DNA of 64,000 bases, taken from NCBI GenBank assembly GCA_047602645.1, contig JASGGU010000003.1:62001-126000 (forward strand), given 5' to 3'. Source of the DNA: JAEYFP01 sp047602645. GTDB taxonomy: Bacteria > Bacillota > Clostridia > Lachnospirales > Lachnospiraceae. A model generated the notes under the pieces. That model did no database searches. It was not told the origin of the DNA and was given only the letters and a program-made list of their open reading frames with translations. Below, piece after piece: positions 7,667 through 16,324 of the stretch. Each line of letters starts with the position of its first letter. The first letter of the stretch is position 1. Made by a program: the position numbers and the translations under genes.

Positions 7667-9082
7667 ATGCTGATAATTTATGTGCTTTTGGCGGGAAGCA
7701 GTGTAATGGCCCTGCTGTATTTACGATACGGTAATCAAATAAAAAAGGAGCGGCTGATCGAACGCATCCTGCCGAAACAGCTTTTTCAGACAATGAATCA
7801 GTTATATCCACGGGGGGAATCCGGTAAGAAAAGCAGGGAGTTTTGCGCAATGCGGATAAAGTTATGTCTGCTGATTTTATGTATCGGCTGCTTGACGGCA
7901 TTTTTATACGAATTGTTCAGGCTGCATCTGCCAGTACTGGAGGAGGGCATCCGAATCGAGAGGAATGCATACGGAGATGGAGAAAAACATCTATGGCTTT
8001 GGGCGTCGGGAGAAGCGAATACATGGCGGGAAAAAATAAAGCTTACTGTTAAGGAACAAAGATATACACAGGAGCGAACCAGACAGTTGGCGGAAAAAGC
8101 GGAAAATGATCTGGTCAGAGAAATCATGGGCGAACATGCTTCCCCCGACAGGGTAACCGAAAGCTTGAATCTTGTTACCTTCTTAGACGGATATCCGTTT
8201 CAAATCCGATGGAAATCCGATCACCCGCTTCTACTTTCCAAAAGCGGAAGGCTGGATCAGGAAAAGCTGGAGGAAACTCCGGATACAGAGGACGGCATCC
8301 TGGTTGGGCTGACGGCCGAGCTGTCTTACGAGGAGTTTACGTATGAGATTCCTATTTTTGTACGGGTATATCCAAAAGAAAGGAATGCCGGAGAGCAGCG
8401 TCTGGATTGGCTGCGGGCTGCCATTACTGAGGAGGATGAGAAAACAAAGGAGGAGGGATACCAAAGCCTGCCCAAACAAATCGGTGATATGGAAGTCAGT
8501 TTTACTGAGGTACACCGGCTTGACAGTATCAACTTTCTTTTGCTCAGTCTTGTTGCAGGGATTGCAGTCTACATAGGAAAAGGAAAGGAAATTCATGAAA
8601 GATTAGAAAAAAGGAACGCGGAAATGATCAGAGATTATCCGCAGATCGTGAATAAGTATGCACTTTATTTCGGTGCGGGGATGACGACCAGAGCGGCTTG
8701 GCTGAAAATTTGTACTGATTATGAGGAAGGACTTAAAAGAAATGGAAACCGTCATTTTGTATATGAAGAAATGATTGCGGCAAATGCGATCATGGAGGAC
8801 GGTGTCGGAGAAATCACGGCCTATGAAGGTTTTGCATCCCGCTGTCAGCTGCCAAGATATAGACTGTTCATCAATTTGATTGAGCAGACATTGCAAAGGG
8901 GAAGAGAAAATATGGAGGAGCTTCTGGAAAAGGAAGCACAGGAAGCGTTTCTGGACAGAAAAAACCGGGCCAGAATCCGGGGTGAAGAGGCGGGAACAAA
9001 GCTGCTTCTGCCAATGTTCCTCATGCTGTTTGTAGTACTTTTTGTTATTGTGGTACCGGCATTCTCAGTTTTTCGAATGTAG
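7667..9082 (+). CDS. tadC: TadC-like platform protein with an Ig-like extracytoplasmic insertion
   Basis: 471 residues, much longer than a usual TadC (about 290). Membrane segment 1 at residues 1-20, segment 2 at about 65-85, then some 205 residues predicted outside, a third segment at about 288-306, a cytoplasmic F-like domain (YPQIVNKYALYFGAGMTTRAAW) and a C-terminal hydrophobic helix. Within the external part, about residues 170-240 (nt 8185-8380) show the pattern of an atrophied bacterial Ig-like domain: RWKSDHPLLLSKSGRLD, then LVGLTAELSYEEFTYEIPIFVRVYP. ATG 7667 is used since the AGGAGG at 7652-7657 directly abuts the ATG at 7658. The Ig-like call is my inference from pattern. Confidence 0.78.
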   Translation: MLIIYVLLAGSSVMALLYLRYGNQIKKERLIERILPKQLFQTMNQLYPRGESGKKSREFCAMRIKLCLLILCIGCLTAFLYELFRLHLPVLEEGIRIERNAYGDGEKHLWLWASGEANTWREKIKLTVKEQRYTQERTRQLAEKAENDLVREIMGEHASPDRVTESLNLVTFLDGYPFQIRWKSDHPLLLSKSGRLDQEKLEETPDTEDGILVGLTAELSYEEFTYEIPIFVRVYPKERNAGEQRLDWLRAAITEEDEKTKEEGYQSLPKQIGDMEVSFTEVHRLDSINFLLLSLVAGIAVYIGKGKEIHERLEKRNAEMIRDYPQIVNKYALYFGAGMTTRAAWLKICTDYEEGLKRNGNRHFVYEEMIAANAIMEDGVGEITAYEGFASRCQLPRYRLFINLIEQTLQRGRENMEELLEKEAQEAFLDRKNRARIRGEEAGTKLLLPMFLMLFVVLFVIVVPAFSVFRM

Positions 9083-9165
9083 TAGATTATCAAAGACCTC
9101 ATTCTAAGATACAGTTCGACAGGATTAATAGGTACTGAACAAATAAATATGAAAGGAAGAAGCAA

Positions 9166-9336
9166 ATGAAAGCGATTATTAATAGATTTATAAAAGAAGA
9201 ATCAGCGGCAGGCGTTGTGGAGCTGATCTTGGTATTGGTGGTTCTGATAGGGCTTGTCATTATATTCAGGGATCAGCTGACAACATTGATCAACGGTATT
9301 TTTGAGAGAATTGTCAGCGACAGTGCGGCTGTGTAG
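9166..9336 (+). CDS. flp: Flp-type pilin (Flp1-like), 56 residues
   Basis: Likely major subunit of the Tad pilus. The peptide begins MKAIINRFIKEESAAG and continues with VVELILVLVVLIGLVIIFR, a short charged leader then one hydrophobic helix, the Flp1-like class III prepilin pattern of Firmicutes; it ends in a short helical tail. AAAGGAAG lies upstream with good spacing. Placed between tadC and the DUF5702 gene, the usual position. Oddity: with the conserved Glu (residue 19) at +5, the residue at -1 is Ala, not the Gly seen in both TadE-like proteins of the locus. The gene is easily missed because of its length. Confidence 0.85.
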   Translation: MKAIINRFIKEESAAGVVELILVLVVLIGLVIIFRDQLTTLINGIFERIVSDSAAV

Positions 9337-9349
9337 AAAATGTGAATAT

Positions 9350-10786
9350 ATGAAAAAAGGAGAAATTACGATTTTTCTGGCGTTGCTGCTATCCGGAGTC
9401 TGTGCGCTGCTTTGCGTCATTATTGAGAGCGCACGGACACAGGCAATGCGGCTGCAAATCGAAATGCTGATGGATATAGGACTTCATTCCTGCTTTGGAG
9501 AATATCATCAGGGGTTGTTTGAGCGTTATGATTTGCTTTATATCGATTCCTCCTATAATAAAACTGTTGGTAATGCCAATAATGTACTGAAGCATTTGGA
9601 ACAGTATCTGGAGGAAAATCTCAGTCAAGATGCGGGCAAGGATGAAGAGTCCGGAGAAGAAAGCGCCGCCGGCAGGCGGAGCAGCGGAAAAAAGGGAAGA
9701 GCCGGAAAGAGGGAAGGAGACTGGTTCAAGTTGTCAGTTGAGACAGCAACAGCAAAAAGATATCTTCTTGCAAGCGATTTCAACGGACATGTATTTCGCA
9801 ATCAAGCGGTGCGATATTTGAAAAATTACGGAGACTGCTCGCATTGCTCTGTGACAGAGCGAGCCTCGGACGAGGCGGCACAAATAAAAAAGAGAGATTT
9901 CCATGATGAATGGGATATTATTCAAAGCCGGATCGACGAATATGGAAAATCTTTTTACAACCCTGCTGATAAGATCAAAAAATACAGTGACGGAGATATT
10001 TTAGAGCTCGTAGATGGGGAAGGAGCCGCTGTGCTTTCCGGACTCCCATATCAGGAGGTGCCGTCTATGAGGAGTCTGCAGAGAGGGAGACTGCCGAATA
10101 AGCCTCAGGAGATGGAAGAAGCAGAATCTTTGTTTGACGAATATTTACTGCAAAAGTGTGCGGACTATACGGACGCATATGAAAATCGTATCCTGTACTG
10201 TGAACTGGAATATATATTGTATGGAAATCCGGGAGACAGAGAAAATCTGGAGCAGGCGGTACAGGAGGTGCTTCAGCTTAGAGAAAGTGAAAATTTAAGC
10301 TGCCTGCTGTCTGAAAAAGGGAAATGTGAAGAGGCTGAAAAGATATCCAAACAGCTTGTCGGTGCATTTGAGCTTCGAGATCTTACGGAGGCAGTTCGGG
10401 ATTCTATCATTTATGCATGGGCATATGCAGAATCAGCAATAGAAGTCAGCCGCTTGTTGTCCGGAGGAAGAGTCATGGTAAAAAAACAGGGCAAAGACTG
10501 GATTCTTCCGCTAGAGGAACTGTCGGAATTTTGCGAGTACATGGGGAGAGGAGACGGAAACGGCCTTTCATATGAGGAATACCTGGGAGTCTTTTTGAGA
10601 TGGGCAGATGCGGATCAAAAAATAGTGCGATGCATGGATCTTGTGGAAATAAATATCCGGCAGTCAAAAAATGAATCGTTTCGGATCGATGGATGTGTAG
10701 AATACCTGGATGCGGAAGTCCTTTTTGAAAGCAGGTATGGATACCGTTATCAAAGCAGGCGCGAATTCGGATATGAATCACAATAA
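9350..10786 (+). CDS. DUF5702-like Tad-associated protein
   Basis: 478 residues. It opens with MKKGEITIFLALLLSGVCALL, a leader-plus-helix resembling TadG/TadE-type pseudopilins, then one membrane segment (about 6-28) and a large, hydrophilic, mostly helical extracytoplasmic body. A basic, low-complexity stretch lies near residues 100-125 (GRRSSGKKGRAGKR). The pattern and the place in the locus fit DUF5702, found in Firmicute Tad clusters. ATG 9350 is preferred to an upstream in-frame TTG at 9302, which would overlap the pilin by 35 bases. The ribosome binding site is weak, suggesting coupling to the pilin. Possible minor pilus or anchoring component; function not known. Confidence 0.62.
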   Translation: MKKGEITIFLALLLSGVCALLCVIIESARTQAMRLQIEMLMDIGLHSCFGEYHQGLFERYDLLYIDSSYNKTVGNANNVLKHLEQYLEENLSQDAGKDEESGEESAAGRRSSGKKGRAGKREGDWFKLSVETATAKRYLLASDFNGHVFRNQAVRYLKNYGDCSHCSVTERASDEAAQIKKRDFHDEWDIIQSRIDEYGKSFYNPADKIKKYSDGDILELVDGEGAAVLSGLPYQEVPSMRSLQRGRLPNKPQEMEEAESLFDEYLLQKCADYTDAYENRILYCELEYILYGNPGDRENLEQAVQEVLQLRESENLSCLLSEKGKCEEAEKISKQLVGAFELRDLTEAVRDSIIYAWAYAESAIEVSRLLSGGRVMVKKQGKDWILPLEELSEFCEYMGRGDGNGLSYEEYLGVFLRWADADQKIVRCMDLVEINIRQSKNESFRIDGCVEYLDAEVLFESRYGYRYQSRREFGYESQ

Positions 10787-10834
10787 AAAATGATTATTAA
10801 AACTAAAAAATAGGAATTGGAGTGGTGGATAATT

Positions 10835-11686
10835 ATGCTCTCTTTCTGGGAAAATAAAAAAATATCTCTCCGGATATGCGGACATAAATCTTTTCATGGT
10901 CAAAGCAACAGAAAGAGAGTGTTATTATCTGTCATTATGAAGCCTGCGGGCAGCCTGACAATCGAGGCGGCGCTTGTACTGCCTTTGTTTTTATTTGCTA
11001 TGCTCTCTTTATTGTCACTGTTAAGCCTTCTGCTTTTTTCAGTACGTGTACAGGAGGTGCTGCATCAGCAAACAAAATATTTGGCACAGCAGGCATATGT
11101 CGAATGGGAAACTGATGTGACAGCCTTACAGACGGCCTTTATAGAAGAAATTGGGATATCCCGGCTAAGGGGAGCGCCGGTCAAAGATGGGGCGGCAGGA
11201 CTTGATTTTACGAAAACAGATCTGTCGGACAGAGAATTTATTAAGCTTGCCATCGACTATGAGGCTGTGCTTCCATACGACTTACTTAATCTATTTGATT
11301 ATCAATTTTCCCAAAGCTGTCTCATGCATACATGGATCGGCTATGAAAAGGGACTCGACGGCAGGGCGCAAAAAAATAAGGAGGAATATGTCTATATTAC
11401 AGAAGACAGCGAGGTTTATCACCGTGACCGGGAATGCAGCCATATCCGTTTAAGCATTCATGAGACTTCTTCTAAAGAAATCGAGAACCTGCGAAATAAT
11501 TCGGGCGGAAAATATCATAGCTGTGAAGTCTGCCACAGCAGTATCGGAAATGAACAGTTGTATATTACGAAGGATGGTGAAAAATACCATAACAGTCTTT
11601 CCTGCAGCGGATTGAAACGGACCGTGACTGCAATTCCTTTATCCGAAACCGGAAATCGAAGACCCTGCTTGAGATGTGGATGGTAG
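10835..11686 (+). CDS. TadE-like pseudopilin with two C-terminal Ada-like Cys/His modules
   Basis: 283 residues. After a basic leader the site AGSLTIEAALVLP fits an A24 cleavage site exactly (Gly at -1, Glu at +5), followed by the membrane helix: a TadE-like pseudopilin. The C-terminal third carries two similar modules: YITEDSEVYHRDREC ... YHSCEVC (about 190-235) and YITKDGEKYHNSLSC ... RPCLRC (about 245-283). This YH-x5-C ... C-x2-C arrangement resembles the Ada-type metal-binding motif seen at the C-terminus of some secreted nucleases. Start at ATG 10835 (GGTGG upstream); a TTG at 10817 is also in frame. The metal-binding role is inference. Confidence 0.75.
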   Translation: MLSFWENKKISLRICGHKSFHGQSNRKRVLLSVIMKPAGSLTIEAALVLPLFLFAMLSLLSLLSLLLFSVRVQEVLHQQTKYLAQQAYVEWETDVTALQTAFIEEIGISRLRGAPVKDGAAGLDFTKTDLSDREFIKLAIDYEAVLPYDLLNLFDYQFSQSCLMHTWIGYEKGLDGRAQKNKEEYVYITEDSEVYHRDRECSHIRLSIHETSSKEIENLRNNSGGKYHSCEVCHSSIGNEQLYITKDGEKYHNSLSCSGLKRTVTAIPLSETGNRRPCLRCGW

Positions 11687-11715
11687 GCTAATAGTAATCA
11701 TAAAGGAGGGAAAAG

Positions 11716-12237
11716 GTGAAAATACTCGTGTTTCTTTTACTTGGAATAAGCAGCTATACGGATCTGAAAAAGAGAGTGATTTCAATGAGAGTACTGCTGT
11801 TTTTTCTTTCAATTACCCTTTTGGGAATTGCTCTTGTGAGGCTGCCGCAGTTAGGAAAATTGTTTGGCTTGCCATGGCTCTCAGCAAATAAAGCGGCGAT
11901 CTGGCTGGAAAAAAATTTTTGTTGTCGATTGTCAATGGGCAGCATAATCGGGGGATTACTGCCGGGGATTGTGCTGCTGCTTTGCAGCAAACTGCTGAAG
12001 GGTGCTGTCGGTGAGGGGGATGCTTATCTTATAATGCTCACAGGACTGATGCTTGGCAGAGAAAATAATCTGCTTCTTCTGGGCGGCCTGCTTTTGTCTG
12101 CCGGCTGTGCGGCCTTCCTCCTCCTTGTCAGGCAAAAAGAGAAAAAAACCACGATTCCATTTGTACCATTTTTATTTTTGTCAGATATCCTCATCTTTTT
12201 CATTATGCCAGCCGCCGAATGGAGCGTTCCTTTATAA
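11716..12237 (+). CDS. Second A24 prepilin peptidase
   Basis: 173 residues, very hydrophobic, with about five membrane segments. Catalytic Asp pair visible: SYTDLKKRVI near residue 16 and GEGDAYLIMLTG near residue 103 (GxGD motif). Starts at GTG with AAAGGAGGG five bases upstream. Like TadV it lacks the methylase domain, but it has a longer first loop containing a Trp/Lys-rich segment. It is placed among the TadE-like genes, so it may serve the pseudopilins while the first peptidase serves the pilin, or the two may be redundant. That division of labour is speculation. Confidence 0.85.
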   Translation: MKILVFLLLGISSYTDLKKRVISMRVLLFFLSITLLGIALVRLPQLGKLFGLPWLSANKAAIWLEKNFCCRLSMGSIIGGLLPGIVLLLCSKLLKGAVGEGDAYLIMLTGLMLGRENNLLLLGGLLLSAGCAAFLLLVRQKEKKTTIPFVPFLFLSDILIFFIMPAAEWSVPL

Positions 12238-12309
12238 TTCAGGAATAAAGAGGTTGAAGAAAAAAGAAAAAAATAAATGAAATTTTGAGAGGTAAAGGAG
12301 GAGAGCAGA

Positions 12310-12804
12310 ATGAGAAGATGTAAGATTACGGACGAAAAAGGTAAGGCGTGGGATTTGAAAGGGAGCTTTACGATGGAGCTGGCACTTTTAATGCCATTAT
12401 TAATCGGTATAGTTTTATTTATTTTTTTCTCGGCAGCGTATATGCATGACAGATGCATAATTGAAAAAGCGTGTTACGCTGGAGCTCTGCGGGGAAGTCA
12501 GGAGAAGGAGCCGGAACATATGGAAGGAGCCGCACATGAGGCGTTTAATGAGGTGTTTCCGGACAGACTGCTCGGAAGTTGGGAGCTGAAACAGCAGATT
12601 GAGGTGACAAAACAAGAGGTGCGTGTGTCGGGAGGCGGCAGCATGCAGATAAAGGAGGGCCTGCTTGTATTATTGATGGGAGAACAGCCATTTGCGTTTT
12701 CTGCGGAATGCTGCGCAAAACGGATAGAGGAGCCTGTTTTTATACGAGCACAAAGAAAGCAGGGGAACGGATATTGTTCAGGGAAGCTTATGAACGGAAA
12801 TTAA
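12310..12804 (+). CDS. TadE-like pseudopilin
   Basis: 164 residues. KGSFTMELALLMPLLIG gives a perfect prepilin site (Gly at -1, Glu at +5) and is followed by a membrane helix and a mostly hydrophilic external part with a GGGSMQIKEG loop. Strong ribosome binding site (AAAGGAGGAG). Minor pseudopilins of the TadE/TadF type are thought to start or stabilise Flp pilus assembly. Its 3' end overlaps the next gene by 31 bases in another frame. Confidence 0.78.
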   Translation: MRRCKITDEKGKAWDLKGSFTMELALLMPLLIGIVLFIFFSAAYMHDRCIIEKACYAGALRGSQEKEPEHMEGAAHEAFNEVFPDRLLGSWELKQQIEVTKQEVRVSGGGSMQIKEGLLVLLMGEQPFAFSAECCAKRIEEPVFIRAQRKQGNGYCSGKLMNGN

Positions 12805-14207
12805 ACGGAAATTATTTGATACTGGAAGAAGAACATCAGACAGCGGATAAAAACGAATTTGAAATCCGAATGCTGCAGGAAAATAATATTCCGGGTTTTC
12901 TAAGGTGTATGGTCAGATATGTGGATGGGAAAGAGCAATATGCTTATGATATTACATCCAGACAAAGCCTGAAACGTCTTTATGAGGAGCAGGATATTGG
13001 CTGTTCCGACATGAAAAGTATCCTTCTCGGATTAATGAAAGGCTTTGAGGCCGTTTCCGATTATTTACTCAGTGAAGAGAATATTATTCTTCTTCCGGAA
13101 TATATCTATGCGGATATTGAAACAAAGCAGGCCTTTCTTTGCTTTTATCCGCTTTATCATGTGGACATCCATCAGTCATTTCAGAAATTTGCAGAATTTC
13201 TTCTGCAAAAGACAGATCATAAGGATGAGAAGGCGGTTGTACTGGCATATGCCTTCTACAAACAAATTATAAGCGGAGACTACGACTTGCACCGCCTATT
13301 TGTAAAAATGCCGGCACAGAAAATGATCAGTTACGATATGAAAGGAACTGGATCAGAATATAAAGGTATAAAAAATAGAACAGCTGATTTTGAATCGGTT
13401 AAACAAGAACAGCTGAGCCTAAGAACATTTGGGTATGAGGCATCTGCAGATGGAAGAAAGGAGTATAAAGTATCAACAGACACAACTACAGAGCACGGGA
13501 CAATGATGAAAGAAGAATCACAGGAGTCGAATAAGACAGAAAGCGGAAGTAATCACTGTGAAGCCTCTGAGGATGTGCAGAACAGCAAAACAGAAAAAAG
13601 GACTTTTTTGATAAGCGCTTCGGTCTTGCTGCTGCTGACCGGTTTTGTGTTATACCTGCATATTTATGAGCCGGCATCGGTCATGGCGGTTCTTCCTTAT
13701 GAAACATTGACAGTCCTAATTGCGGCAACAGGCGCAGTTACACTTTTTCTGGCAATTCTGTTGTTTGGCAGACAGCAGAAAATAAGACGGGCACTCGATC
13801 GCAAACAGAGAAGGAGGGTAAGAGAGATACAAAAGATCAATGGAGAACGGGAGGAGGCATCGGTGGAAAAGTGCTATTGCGGGGAGACGGAAGATTTCTT
13901 ACAGGAGGCGGAACCGGTACACCGGCTTGTGAATTTTGCAAATGAAGGAATTACCGAATTCAAATTGTATAAAACACCATTTATCATAGGAAAGAAAAAA
14001 GCGGTGGCGGATGGCGTACTGACAAATCCGGCAATCAGCAGAATGCATGCCAAAATCTATTTTGAACAGGATAATTATTTTTTAATGGATCTGAATTCGA
14101 CAAATGGGACAAGCAAAAACGGAATTCGTTTGAATGCGAATGAAAGTACCATTCTTGCTTATAATGATGAGGTTTCTTTTGCCGGGGAACTATTTTATTT
14201 TCGTTGA
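12774..14207 (+). CDS. DUF6382 and FHA-domain membrane protein
   Basis: 477 residues. N-terminal domain (1-190, with KLNGNYLILEE at the start) fits DUF6382, a family linked with Firmicute Tad loci. A charged linker follows, then two membrane helices (about 280-300 and 315-340), a basic stretch, and a C-terminal FHA domain (about 395-477) with the pThr-binding signature: FIIGKK, SRMHAKI and DLNSTNGT are all intact. TTG at 12774 (AGGGG upstream) is preferred over the in-frame ATG at 12708, which lies deep inside the preceding gene. Suggests that assembly or use of the pilus is tied to Ser/Thr phosphorylation; no kinase gene is in the window. Confidence 0.75.
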   Translation: MFREAYERKLNGNYLILEEEHQTADKNEFEIRMLQENNIPGFLRCMVRYVDGKEQYAYDITSRQSLKRLYEEQDIGCSDMKSILLGLMKGFEAVSDYLLSEENIILLPEYIYADIETKQAFLCFYPLYHVDIHQSFQKFAEFLLQKTDHKDEKAVVLAYAFYKQIISGDYDLHRLFVKMPAQKMISYDMKGTGSEYKGIKNRTADFESVKQEQLSLRTFGYEASADGRKEYKVSTDTTTEHGTMMKEESQESNKTESGSNHCEASEDVQNSKTEKRTFLISASVLLLLTGFVLYLHIYEPASVMAVLPYETLTVLIAATGAVTLFLAILLFGRQQKIRRALDRKQRRRVREIQKINGEREEASVEKCYCGETEDFLQEAEPVHRLVNFANEGITEFKLYKTPFIIGKKKAVADGVLTNPAISRMHAKIYFEQDNYFLMDLNSTNGTSKNGIRLNANESTILAYNDEVSFAGELFYFR

Positions 14208-14232
14208 CACTTTTTTGCGGAAATGATACCCT
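14204..14232 (+). promoter_or_regulatory. Possible promoter of the rhomboid gene
   Basis: TTGACA (14204-14209), 17 bases, TACCCT (14227-14232) with an upstream TG that would make an extended -10. It overlaps the end of the FHA gene. If used, transcription begins near 14239, past the ATG at 14236, which favours GTG 14254 as the rhomboid start. Confidence 0.3.
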
Positions 14233-14253
14233 TTTATGGAGGAGTATAAACCT

Positions 14254-15333
14254 GTGAAAGAGCGTCTGGAATATTTATTAATGAAAAGTGCATATGGGAA
14301 AATACCATCCAATGTTCCTGAGATTACTTTGTATGCCAATTATATGAGAGGCAGCGTTCAGGCAGTTCAGGTAATGGATTACAGGGGGGCAGAGCTGCTT
14401 ACAAAGGAGCAGTATGCTTTGGTGAACAGCCGCGCAAGAGATTTTTTTCATAACGGAGGTTATGAGACAGTTCATCTGCTGACAGTCATCCTGACTGATG
14501 AAGCGCAGGAGGCAAAAAAATTTGTGCTGGACGATAAGTTTTGCTGGATCGTGGATATGACCGTAAACAGACTTATTATATATGAAAATCAACCGGCCGA
14601 TTTTTACGGACTCCGCAGTATTATTGAAAGCGCATGCGATCCGTCAGGGGAAGCCGACGGAAATGGGAGGTATTCGCGGGAGAAACAGACTGAGGCTGAA
14701 TCATGGCGGTCCGGTCCTTTTTCAAGGCGAAAGGGTATTTTTGAAAGGAATTATGCACCGGTAAATATTTCTCTGATTATTATCAATATTATTGTTTTTA
14801 TATATTTGTCCATTGCCGGCTCGACATTCGATTTGGAATTTATGCTAAAGTATGGGGCAATGTATGTACCGTATGTCATGAAATATAATGAATATTATAG
14901 ATTTTTTTCCTGTATGTTTCTGCATTTTGGTATTCAGCATCTGGCAGGAAATATGGTTGCACTTTTCTTCCTGGGAGATAATGTGGAGCGTGCGGTAGGC
15001 AAGGTCAAATATTTGATTGTTTATATCGGCAGCGGTTTGCTTGGCAGTGCGGGTTCGTTTACATTTGCTTATTTGTTTAATTGGAATATTGTATCGGCAG
15101 GTGCGTCCGGTGCTATTTTTGGTATTATCGGCGCGCTTCTGTGGGTTGTTATATGCAATAAAGGGCGTCTGGATGATATGACGACATTTAAAGTCTGCCT
15201 GTTGATTTTTTACGCTTTGTATTCCGGCATAACCGGCGAGAATATCGATAATGCCGCACATATTGCCGGACTGCTTGGTGGGTTCCTGCTGGCGGTGATT
15301 CTATACGAGAGGAAGAGGACAAATGAAAATTAA
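14254..15333 (+). CDS. Rhomboid-family intramembrane serine protease
   Basis: 359 residues: a cytoplasmic N-terminal domain (about 1-165) and a six- to seven-helix rhomboid core. Catalytic Ser in GASGAIFG and catalytic His in AAHIAGLLGG are both present, and the structural loop motif HLAGNMVALFFLG is there. GTG 14254 follows GGAGGAG at 14238-14244 and gives the N-terminus expected for this subfamily (KERLEYLL..); ATG 14236 is the alternative. Cleaves membrane proteins within the bilayer; substrate unknown. Location directly after the tad genes makes a pilus component a possible substrate, which is speculation. Overlaps the next gene by 11 bases. Confidence 0.9.
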   Translation: MKERLEYLLMKSAYGKIPSNVPEITLYANYMRGSVQAVQVMDYRGAELLTKEQYALVNSRARDFFHNGGYETVHLLTVILTDEAQEAKKFVLDDKFCWIVDMTVNRLIIYENQPADFYGLRSIIESACDPSGEADGNGRYSREKQTEAESWRSGPFSRRKGIFERNYAPVNISLIIINIIVFIYLSIAGSTFDLEFMLKYGAMYVPYVMKYNEYYRFFSCMFLHFGIQHLAGNMVALFFLGDNVERAVGKVKYLIVYIGSGLLGSAGSFTFAYLFNWNIVSAGASGAIFGIIGALLWVVICNKGRLDDMTTFKVCLLIFYALYSGITGENIDNAAHIAGLLGGFLLAVILYERKRTNEN

Positions 15334-16324
15334 TATTTACTACGGAGGCAGAGGAATCTTAGACGATCCGACTCTTTATGTTATCAATAAGATGCAGGAG
15401 GTGCTGACAGAGCTGAATGTTAAGGTGGAAAGGTTCAATCTGTATGAGTTGAAAAATACGATCACAACGCTTCCGGCTACAATCAACGATGCGGATGGAA
15501 TTGTCCTTGCCACTACGGTAGAGTGGTTTGGCATAGGCGGATATTTGCTTCAGTTTCTGGATGCCTGCTGGCTGTATGGCAATAAGGAGAAAATAGCGTC
15601 GACGTATATGAGTCCGATTGTTATGTCGACGACCTCCGGGGAACGAGAGGCAAAAACAAGCCTTGCGGTCGCTTGGGAAATTCTCGGGGGACTACCCTGC
15701 AGCGGCCTGTGCGGTTATGTAAATGATATGATGTCCTTTGAAATGAATAAGGATTACCAAACTATTATTGAAAAAAAAGCGGAAAATCTGTATCGCACGA
15801 TTTCACAGAAGCTGACAAGCCTGCCCGCAAGCAATCAGGCGGTCAAGCAGATGGTTGAGGTAACGAGTAATATTACATTGACTCCACAGGAGACAGAGCA
15901 GCTTTCAAAGTATGTGGCGGACGAAGCATATGTGCAGCAGCAGAAGGAGGACATTCAGGAGCTGACAAGCTATTTCAAGGATCGGCTTGATCAAAAAAAT
16001 GTGGATGAAAATACAATTTTCGTGTCAGACTTTGCAAAGAACTTTGCGCCGCACGGAACCGTGAATGCAAGCTATAAATTTTTAATTAAGGAGCGCAAGA
16101 AACCGCTTGTGATTGATATTAAAGAAAGTGTGCTCAACTGCTTTTATGGTAATTTTGAAAATCCGGATGTCTTATGTAAGTTGGATTCCGATGTCATGAA
16201 CCATATTATATCAGGCAGAATGAGCTTCCAGCGTGCATTTATGTCCGGAGAAATGCAGGTGAAAGGTGATTTCAGAATTCTGCGTCTTTTGGATCAGGTA
16301 TTTGACTTTGGCTCAGAAGAATAG
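15323..16324 (+). CDS. Flavodoxin-like NADPH-dependent FMN reductase fused to an SCP2-like domain
   Basis: 333 residues. The first half (1-165) has a flavodoxin/FMN-reductase fold: KINIYYGGRGILDD, then DADGIVLATTVEWFGIGG as the flavin loop, then SPIVMSTTSG. The second half (about 225-333) looks like a sterol-carrier (SCP2) domain, ending in GRMSFQRAFMSGEMQVKGD, typical of that fold. A linker helix sits between. The predicted job is a redox step on a bound hydrophobic ligand; no substrate can be named. It overlaps the rhomboid gene start-to-end and its last 31 bases overlap the convergent small gene. Confidence 0.75.
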   Translation: MKINIYYGGRGILDDPTLYVINKMQEVLTELNVKVERFNLYELKNTITTLPATINDADGIVLATTVEWFGIGGYLLQFLDACWLYGNKEKIASTYMSPIVMSTTSGEREAKTSLAVAWEILGGLPCSGLCGYVNDMMSFEMNKDYQTIIEKKAENLYRTISQKLTSLPASNQAVKQMVEVTSNITLTPQETEQLSKYVADEAYVQQQKEDIQELTSYFKDRLDQKNVDENTIFVSDFAKNFAPHGTVNASYKFLIKERKKPLVIDIKESVLNCFYGNFENPDVLCKLDSDVMNHIISGRMSFQRAFMSGEMQVKGDFRILRLLDQVFDFGSEE

